Assembly: GCF_010183535.1 (NCBI RefSeq)
Contig: NC_071332.1
Span: 17,856,001 to 17,920,000, forward strand
Direction: 5' to 3'
DNA from: Caenorhabditis remanei
Taxonomy: Eukaryota > Nematoda > Chromadorea > Rhabditida > Rhabditidae
Length of the DNA stretch: 64,000 nt
The position numbers and the translations under genes were made by a program. Numbering within the stretch: the first letter of the stretch is position 1; the number at the start of each line of letters is the position of its first letter. The notes under the pieces were generated by a model, which saw only the letters and a list, made by a program, of their open reading frames with translations, was not told where the DNA came from and ran no database searches. Below, piece by piece: positions 56,860 to 64,000 of this stretch.

Positions 56860-57115
56860 TTCCTGTAGCTGACAACTTTTATGTACGGACACTCCCTAGT
56901 AAGTTACATATCGATAAAGAAATGTTTCACTCAAACCGGCCGATTACAGTGCAAAATAATGTGATTTTGGATCTGTCGTCTTAAAAATCCTTAGAGAGTT
57001 ATGGCCATTTTAAAACGACAGCTCTAAAATCGCACTATTTTGCAGTGAAATTGGTTGATTTGGGAGTGTCCGTACAAAGAAATTGTCATCTACAAAAATG
57101 GAGCTCTACTTTTGA
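56860..57115. repeat. Foldback repeat
   Basis: 'tgtacggacactccctag' near 56881 pairs with 'gggagtgtccgtacaaag' near 57062, and 'cttaaaaatccttagag' and 'ttttaaaacgacagctc' modules lie between. Same family as those at 48530, 4128 and the half-copy at 60715-60850. Confidence 0.7.
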
Positions 57116-57315
57116 TCTATATGATCCATTAAAAATCTACTTGATGAGACAATCAGTATTACCGTAACATCCTCTCAAAGTTGATCATTTTCAACCGAAG
57201 ATATGCCTAATTGTATATCTTACTGCACGGTACTGTAACATCATCATACATATTAAATCCCAACTAAATCAAAATCCCAAGTAAATGAATGGTACCCGTT
57301 GAAAAATCAGGTAGA

Positions 57316-57374
57316 ATTTTATCCACCTAAGATCCCCTGCTGTACTTGCGGCAGGGGACCTAGGTGGATAAAGT
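57316..57374. repeat. Short near-perfect hairpin
   Basis: Left arm TTTATCCACCTAAGATCCCC and right arm GGGGACCTAGGTGGATAAAG pair over about 22 bp with two mismatches around a loop of about 10 nt. Could be a small-RNA precursor, a MITE remnant or chance. Confidence 0.6.
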
Positions 57375-58318
57375 TTTAGTCTTCGAAAAAATATTGAAAA
57401 TTCTTACTGCAACATTTTTTCACTGTGCTAAACTACATAACCACCTTCCTTTCTGTTACAGATCCTAATCTGGATTCTACCGTCTGGACGACACAAAAAA
57501 CAATCTCCGACAGAAAATAAAAGCGAAACGTTAAGGACAAATCTATTACCGTGTGTTGAACTCGATTTCTGAATGGCAACGGCTTGAGATCACGAAGAAT
57601 CAGATATGAAACATTTGTCAAGTCTAGGAGCCTATAGGATCGACTATTCAAAAACCTTCAAATTTCGGAACGTTGGATGGTCTAGCAGGAAACATAAATT
57701 TCAAGATTTTCAATAAGAATACTCACCTGAAAATACATCATGGACTTGTGAAAAAGTAATTATGAAATATTGAAGATCAGAGACACTCCCTATTCTTTTA
57801 TAAGCTGTCAACTCGAAAAAAAAAGATTCTTTGTTGTATTTTTCTGGATTTTTTGAAATGTTTCTGTCGCGTCAAGGACAACGCCCCTTATATTGAACAA
57901 CTTTTTTTAATTGAAAATTTTTTGGGCAGGTTTTATCAGACTTGCAACAAAATGGGTCGATTTGAATTTTAGCAAAAGTTTGTGAAAAAAATTGTGCATA
58001 TTTTTTGAAATTTTTTTTCATCGTCTCGGGCCGAGATTTTGCACGTCTGGGTTTTATCTCATTTGGCGAAAATGAGTCATATTTCATTCAGCTTTTTCTC
58101 AAAAGCCAATGTTTTTTAATCCCCAGCCGTTGAGTCTACTCTGGTGTGCGCCCTTTGCATGACTGCATAGATCGAAGAAAAAAATTATGTGCTTTGAGCC
58201 AAAAATATGTGTGATTATATAAGTTTACACCTGCTCTCTTTCGAAACTTTTTCTCTCAAAATTTCACCTTTTCATTTATTTTATAATTCCTTTGATGTTT
58301 CTTTAAACTTTTTTCCTC

Positions 58319-59907
58319 ATGATAGTATTTTCACTTCTATTTTTTGTTGGATTTGTTCACGCTTCAAAAGACATTTCTGCCTTTTTTAGTGAGAAAAATT
58401 GTGGTAAGTTATTTATTCGATTTTTAGCTATCGATTAAATTTCAGACCCAAAATGCACATTCCCCTCTCAAAACTTGACCACAAAGACCATGGAGCAATT
58501 CCCTAAGACTTGCTCCACCGTTTGCTCCGAATTATTGATTAATGAAAATTGTGACTTAAGTGAAGATCAATTAACTTCCCTGTTTTCAAACATGAAGAAA
58601 TTAATTGGAAGTTTGACAGTAATTAGCACCAAATACACCAGTGGAAAATTTCTATCCGGCATGGAATCTATTGAGTGTGGTAAATTTTAGTGCAAATGCG
58701 CTCTACTGGTATGTATATTTTTTGCAGTAGATGGTTCTGAGATTATGTGGATTCTTAACAATCAAATGGTGGAGCTCGGTTTGGTAAAATTGACCACAAT
58801 TAATTGCAAAGGGATTACTGTAACTGGAAATAAGAGATTGGAAAAGTTGAATATGCCGAATATAAAAGTAAGTGTTCAATGGAGCATACTTTCACTTCAC
58901 TATCTCTTTTTTCCAGAACATGACGCACCCCACCAATTCCAATAAGAAAGTGGGGTCTCAATTTCATCCGACCTTCCATCTTTCTGCATTACTACTCAAG
59001 AAATGTATAATTTCATGATCATAGACACTGCAGAAGTAGATTCCATTTTTGCAAAGTATTGTGGTCTGGTTATAGGAGGTGCTCAGCTGTTTGGAATGGT
59101 TGAAATCGGACCAAATTTCTATTTGGAACCTATGAAATCAGTGGAAACAATTTTTGGGAGTTTGGTTATCAAAGGAACTGATTTGACTGACTTTGGATTT
59201 TTGGAGAACTTGAGATACGTGGCGCAGTTGGAACGTAAGTTAGCTTATCGGGGAAGATATGCACGAGACCTATATTATTGAAAAGCTGAGAAAACGCTTA
59301 TTCCAAATATATATTCAGTCTTTGCTCTCGAGACCTGGTATTCGAGAAAAACAAGGTCAAAGTTTGAAAAACTGACAAATTCTTACTCAAACTTTGACCT
59401 TGTTTTTATATATTTGGAATCAGCGTTTTCTCAGCTTTCCAATGATACAGGTCATATACCATATCTCTAAACTGAGTCTCTGAGTCCCTTAGTTGAAAGC
59501 AAAATTTCCCTGTAATCGACATAAAAATTTCCAGATAAACCTGCCATTCTAATCGAGAACAACAGCAAACTCACCAATGTCACTTTTCCAAAACTAAAAA
59601 GAATCCGTTCTCATACAACGGATGTCTTGAAATTCGATCTGAATAATCGAGAAATCTCTACTAACTCTTCTCTCTGCTATGACCTCCGAAAATCGTTGAG
59701 CTTGTCAGATTTTGCTCCAACTTTTGATGGGTTTGCTTGTGGTAAGTTGGAAGTTGAACATCAGCTTTTTAAAGTTTCCAACTTTTAGAAACTCTCGAAT
59801 TTATGGAAAAACAAGTCAAGGACACAAAAAAATATGCAGACAGTTTGTCGTTACTTCCAGCCGTGATGCTTCTGTTTTTGAAATTGTATAAATATAATAT
59901 TTTCTAA
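58319..59907 (+). pseudogene. IRLD protein 5, probable frameshifted copy
   Basis: Exons 58319-58403, 58446-58679, 58728-58867, about 58917-59234, 59535-59741 and 59790-59907 follow the IRLD plan: signal peptide, D-P-K-C-T-F, C-S-T-V-C-S-E-L, L-I-G-S-L-T-V, then I-F-G-S-L-V-I-K-G-T-D-L and a hydrophobic end (S-L-L-P-A-V-M-L-L-F-L). In exon 4 the entry frame (N-M-T-H-P-T-N) runs to a stop, while the homologous continuation (F-C-I-T-T-Q-E-M-Y-N-F) is in another frame, switching near the GGGG at 58952-58955. I found no splice choice that cures this. A sequencing error or unusual splicing would change the call to functional. Confidence 0.65.
59282..59440. repeat. Foldback repeat in IRLD 5 intron
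   Basis: AAAGCTGAGAAAACGCT at the left pairs with AGCGTTTTCTCAGCTTT at the right, and ACAAGGTCAAAGTTTGA with TCAAACTTTGACCTTGT inside. A half-copy lies near 51905-52000 in an IRLD 3 intron. Confidence 0.8.
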
Positions 59908-60023
59908 TTCTTTCCATTTTGACAATTTGTGTCAATGATATCGTAATTTGTTTAATAGTATTAGTAAAATTGAATTGCTTAAAAATTTATACAAGCTTAT
60001 ACGCTCCGGAAGCATCAAATAAG

Positions 60024-62761
60024 TTATTGAAACAAACGAAGAAGCGCCACTCCTAATACAACCAAACTGATTATTCCACTTTCTGCTCCATTATCCTCTA
60101 CTCTCAAACTAATTGCAAATGAAGACGTTGCATTTGCCCCACTGAACGATGTTGCCATATAATTTCCAATTGCAGACTTTTGAATAACTGTATTTGATGA
60201 CTGCGTGAACTCGGTTATCACACTGCTTGTTGATGAGGATCCTACTTCGATTCTCAATTTGTCTGCTACACTAATCGTTTTCACTGATTGAATATCGAAT
60301 ACAAACTTGACCGATAGATTATTTGAAGCTGAAAATTTATTGTAATAAAAGATTTCAAAAAGTCTAAGCCAGAACTCACTGAAGTTTACAAAATAAGGAG
60401 CCAGCGGCTGTTGTGACTTTGGATTCCACATAGATGGAGAATAAATCAGTCGTGAGCTGCCTGGTCCTACTGGAGTCCAGCCCTCAACCTGTGTGGAACG
60501 GATACCAATTTGAGCTTTGCACTGGTAGCATGTGACAGTGTAGATGTTGGAGAGGATTTTTTGGGGAAGTGAGTAGGTATTGGCGACAGTTTCACTGAGA
60601 AAGATAAAAATTGATAGTGGTGAGGTATGGTGCAAGGTATGGAAACTTTGTGTAATGTACAGTACTGTTCATAAAGAATGAGACAATTACAGTTTTTAGT
60701 TGACAACGGTTAACTTTGAGAGTGTCAAAGTAGAGCTCTATTTTTGTTATTGACAACTTCTTTGTGCGGACACTCCCTAGAGAGTTATGGTCATTTTAAG
60801 ACGACAACACTATTTTTCACTGAAATGGGTCGATTTGAGGGAGAAATTACTATGCCATAACATTCCGTTTTCGCTGTAACTTGTAAGCGAGTTGTGCGCC
60901 GGCCTTGCCAATGCTTGCTGAATCCCATCTTTCAATATAAAACTCACTTATAACTCAACAAATCTCCATATCCATCCATTGGTACCAAAGGTCGAAATCT
61001 CACTTGTTGTCCGGTAGCATTAGGATTCAAAAATGTGATAAATGGAATCAAAGACTCTGGCATATCCACCGTATATACCGTCATAGCACTTTCTTGTCCT
61101 AAATCCGCACTAGCTTGTAGTATACAATTTGAGAAAAATGTCAAGTTTGAGCAAATGTTGAGTGAATATTTTTGATATTTCGATAGTGATAAACTGTCAC
61201 TTGCAATTCCATATGAATTGGTTGGTGTCCCATAAAAATTCACTAGAGTAATGGATTTTCCTTTGGAATTATAAGTGTTAAATATTCCATCATAAAGGTT
61301 TCCTGAAAACATCGCATTCAAATCGTCTCCATCATAGTAATACACTTTTCTGAGTGATAAATCAGGTTGTCCATTGACAGAACCGGTATGGAATAGCACC
61401 GTATCATTTTTGGAAGTGAATTGATAGTAATTGTTGGCGGTGAAGTTCATAGAGACAACTGATCCAGTTGAGATTTGATTTCTTTGGAACTTGGTGACAT
61501 CCATGAATCTCCAAGTGAAGTATATGGTGGAGGTGTTGGTAACAGTGGTGATGTTGATGGAGTTGGTGCCAGTGGGCAGGTAGAATAGATTGTCGACGTT
61601 GTTCATTCTGGAAATGTTCAATTTATAAGTAGTAGTATAGCGTTACGAAATATCTGTTTAAAAAATGTTCGAAAAATTCTGGCCCGGCAAAGCGCGAAGG
61701 CCCGGACCGAGCCGGTAGAAAATTTTCAAGGCCCGGCCCGGCCCGAACGCCCGGCTTCAAAAAATGACCCGTTTTTATCCAATTTTTTTTCGAATTTTTT
61801 TCAATTTTTCATCGAAAATGTGACCATTTTTGACTAATTTTCAGAATTTCTTCTAATTCTGAATGTTAATCGAAAATTTGACTTTTTCGCGAAAAAATTC
61901 AAAAAATTTGAAGAAATTTGAAAATTTGACTTTCGCGCCAATTTGCCCGGGCCGGGCCTTGACAACAATGCCAAAAACTTTTTTGTGTTGAAAGTTTGTA
62001 TCTTTCCTTTTTTGATAAGAATCTGATAGTTTTTTGGTGCAGTTTATTTGAAAATAGCGAGAACGGTATGAACACGCAATTTGGCTGAGCGGCGACTCAG
62101 TTGGCAGCCTAGTGTGCAAACGCGCTTTACTAGACTATAGGTATCGCGGGGAAATGAAAATACATTTAAATTCGTTTGAACCTGTTTAATTAGTTGAATT
62201 TTGTTCTAATAATTGAACACATTTTTCAAAAACCGTTTCCAAGACCAAGACTAGATAATTGCTCGGCACTGTTTTTACAACTGCGCTCCATCAAAATGCC
62301 CTTAAAAAATCTCTATTTTTCTCTAAGTCTCTCAATATCGCACACAATTTTCATCGGTTTCAGTAGAGCGCGGTTGCAAGAAGCGTGCCGTGCTAATAAC
62401 AACAAGAGAAGAAAAAGCAGTGATAAATTTTTGAAATTTTCCTTACTCAAACAACTCCGAAGCCGAATCTTTAACCACAATATGATCCCTCGAAAAAGAT
62501 CCCCTATTAGTTTGGAAGTCAAGTTTAACTGCAAAGCCACGAGGAATGAGGAACTGAAAAATACAACTCATTTTGTTAAAAATTCATCCAACAAACTGTA
62601 ATTATGCATGTGTAATTAGCTGGGAACAAGGAAATTCCTCCAGCTGGAAATGCTCCATCGGTATTTGTAATATTCGCAGTTGGACATGTCAGATCAATTG
62701 CAGCTTGACTTGAAGCAAAAAAGAAAAAGAAAATTGCAGACGCAAATAGAGAATTTTTCAT
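60024..62761 (-). CDS. CUB-like domain (DUF141-type) surface protein with probable GPI anchor
   Basis: Exons (minus) 62761-62597, 62553-62447, 61607-60948, 60594-60380 and 60328-60024 keep phase; 483 aa. Signal peptide M-K-N-S-L-F-A-S-A-I-F-F-F-F-F-A-S-S-Q-A. L-T-C-P-T then S-L-F-P-A-N-Y-T-C-I-I-T and I-P-R-G-F-A-V-K-L-D-F match the nematode CUB-like start. Later C-S-N-L-T-F-F-S-N-C and T-C-Y-Q-C are cysteine pairs. The end (A-E-S-G-I-I-S-L-V-V-L-G-V-A-L-L) looks like a GPI signal. Relatives in C. elegans include intestinal, pathogen-induced genes (family knowledge). The first intron donor is GTTTGT, weak but in phase. Intron 2 is 839 nt and contains a GGCCC repeat. Confidence 0.82.
61675..61965. 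repeat. GGCCC-type foldback repeat in CUB-like gene intron
   Basis: 'ggcccggcccgg' blocks near 61730-61745 and 'gcccgggccgggcc' near 61945-61958 flank an AT-rich core. Same family as 21427-21765. Confidence 0.7.
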
Positions 62762-63109
62762 GGCGAGAGTAGTGTCAAGAATCAAAATGTTACTCACTCG
62801 TCATGCTTTAAATGTGTTTCTCGGTTTTTAAGATAAGGGGTTTGTTTGCACTCCACTGATGTCAAAGTATACGCCATCGGCGGGTACAAACACATCATGG
62901 TCACGTATACATACAGAACACGGATTCTGGGCGTTGAATCAGAAAGAAAGATGACTAATGAACATTGATAAGTGTGCTTTGTGTGGAATAGAGTGGAGTT
63001 CGTCTTTTTATCAGAATAAAACATGGTGTTTGTAAAAAAAAACAAATTTCACAATAAAATTTTTCTACAAATTTATTGTCGAAATAAAAAAGTTCCGACA
63101 TTTTTTCTC
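62762..63109. other. Upstream of CUB-like gene, no gene seen
   Basis: Promoter-side sequence of the CUB-like gene and the 3' flank of the IRLD remnant (TTTATT on the plus strand near 63069 is a minus-strand polyadenylation-like signal). Confidence 0.45.
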
Positions 63110-64000
63110 ACGTCAGAATGCACACTCAGTAGCTAGAAATCTTCCCATATTTTGTACACAAGTAGTGTTTGGCATAACGGAATTCCCGTCAACCACAACA
63201 ATGAAACCGATCCGTTTTGAAAGCTTGTCTGAAACAAATCGCTGTGTGTACTCCAGTACATTCTACTTAAACTCACTTCCCAAAACATTCTAGGTTGGTC
63301 AAATCGCTTCCATTGATAACCAAATTTCCAAAAATTGTTTCCACACCTTTCATAGATTCCATATCAAAATTAGTGCCGATATCAATGCTTCCAAACAACT
63401 GAGTACACCCATTGGTAGGCTGTTTGCACAACTTATTGTCTTGCATTGGCTCACAATACTTTCCAAAAATGAAGTAGTTACCGTAAAAACTGTATTAGAG
63501 CGACATGTCGCTCTATTTTTCAACCGCCTCTCAGAAAAATTTTGTGGTTTCAGAAACTCACTAAAGTTAAACGGAAAAAAACTTTTTAAAAAGTTATATT
63601 TGTTGATCTAGAGGTTGCTATTCACGCTTCTTCTAATCAAAACCAAGAAAATACTCTGGGTTAATCATATTCATGAATTCTGAGTATAGATTGGTGTCGT
63701 TCTATTAAAGTTGTCGCTCTAATACAGTTTTTACGGTATCTTCAGTGTCTATACTCATAAAGCTATACATTTCATGAGTAGTAATGCAGAAAGAAGGGAG
63801 GTCAGATGAGATTGCGATACTAACTTTTATCGTTGGGTCGCTAGGGTTTGTCATGTTCTGGAAACCAGCACTTTAATAAATTTTCAATGGAGCGCACTTG
63901 CTCTAAAAACTCACTTTTATATTCGGCATATTAAACTTTTCCAGTTTGTTGTTCCCAGAAACAGTGAACCCTTTGCAATTGATAGTTCTCAAATTTAGCA
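63110..64000 (-). pseudogene. IRLD copy 6, interrupted by a MITE and cut by the window edge
   Basis: From the right edge (minus) it reads I-N-C-K-G-F-T-V-S-G-N-N-K-L-E-K-F-N-M-P-N-I-K, an exon 3, then N-M-T-N-P-S-D and F-C-I-T-T-H-E-M-Y-S-F in a frame that, unlike IRLD 5, stays open. The exon is then broken by the MITE at 63481-63736 and resumes with K-Y-C-E-P-M-Q and I-F-G-N-L-V-I-N-G-S-D-L-T. It then degenerates after E-C-F-G-K; the last candidate exon (63219 down) is short with no membrane tail. Closest relative: IRLD 5. Confidence 0.75.
63481..63736. mobile_element. MITE (256 bp), TA target, copy 2, inside a coding exon
   Basis: Same inverted ends as copy 1 (CCGTAAAAACTG / CAGTTTTTACGG), TA on both sides (63479-63480 and 63737-63738). 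The interior is shorter, with fewer TCGTTCTATTA repeats. Removing element plus one TA restores the IRLD frame (E-D-N-Y-F-I-F-G-K). Confidence 0.88.

Larger units (their letters stand above)
56485..58318. other. Long intergenic region, repeats only
   Basis: Holds a foldback repeat (56860-57115) and a short hairpin (57316-57374). T-rich and Glu-like frames near 57433-58087 show no conserved motif. No gene supported. Confidence 0.55.

Noticed and set aside
62194..62601. 135-aa plus-strand frame
   Set aside because: Overlaps exon 2 of the CUB-like gene on the other strand and repeat sequence; no recognisable domain.
1..64000. tRNA, rRNA or SL RNA genes
   Set aside because: I looked for cloverleaf-like and conserved RNA motifs and saw none I could defend by eye; a covariance-model scan would settle it.

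Overview
This is nuclear DNA of a nematode, very probably Caenorhabditis elegans or a close relative. The inference rests on short introns (about 40-70 nt) with TTTCAG acceptors, AT-rich flanks, and nematode-expanded families: IRLD receptor-L-domain proteins, an F-box A protein, a serpentine chemoreceptor, a supplementary nuclear receptor, a CUB-like surface protein and a GT14 glycosyltransferase. Repeats such as GGTTACTGTAG and 'gttgtcaactacaaaaatgaag' foldbacks also fit. The duplications, pseudogenes and mobile elements look like an autosomal arm. No database was consulted, so families are named from motifs and no gene number is given.

Region 1 (1-35.2 kb) is an array of one five-exon gene family of about 300 aa. 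The proteins start M-S-R-S-K-P-L-A-Y and carry C-P-A-I-R-K-M; the N-terminus resembles DUF3557 by eye. There are ten complete or near-complete copies (8.0-9.1 -, 12.5-13.7 -, 14.6-15.7 -, 20.2-21.3 +, 22.3-23.4 -, 24.2-25.3 +, 25.8-26.9 +, 27.3-28.4 +, 29.1-30.2 +, 34.1-35.1 +), one copy cut by the left window edge, and two broken ones. Three divergent pairs share a homologous promoter region of about 0.8 kb. An SLC17-type transporter (3.3-7.2 kb), a dead mariner, a chemoreceptor pseudogene split by a solo LTR, a non-autonomous LTR retrotransposon (15.8-19.5 kb) and an F-box A gene (31.3-32.9 kb) lie among them.

Region 2 (35.8-40.1 kb) is a large inverted repeat. Each arm carries the same small secreted-peptide gene, and the loop holds a second SLC17 paralogue.

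Region 3 (40.6-64 kb) holds six IRLD genes or gene remnants: three intact two-domain genes, one in-frame deletion derivative with one L domain, one with a frameshift, and one interrupted by a MITE and cut by the window edge. Between them are a solo LTR, an SRW-like chemoreceptor, a nuclear hormone receptor with an atypical second zinc finger, a GT14 glycosyltransferase and a CUB-like surface protein.

The theme is environment-facing gene families being duplicated, converted and broken, with transposon insertions that can be dated against paralogous empty sites. I re-derived exon junctions by phase for most genes, so several coding ranges span multiple ORFs.
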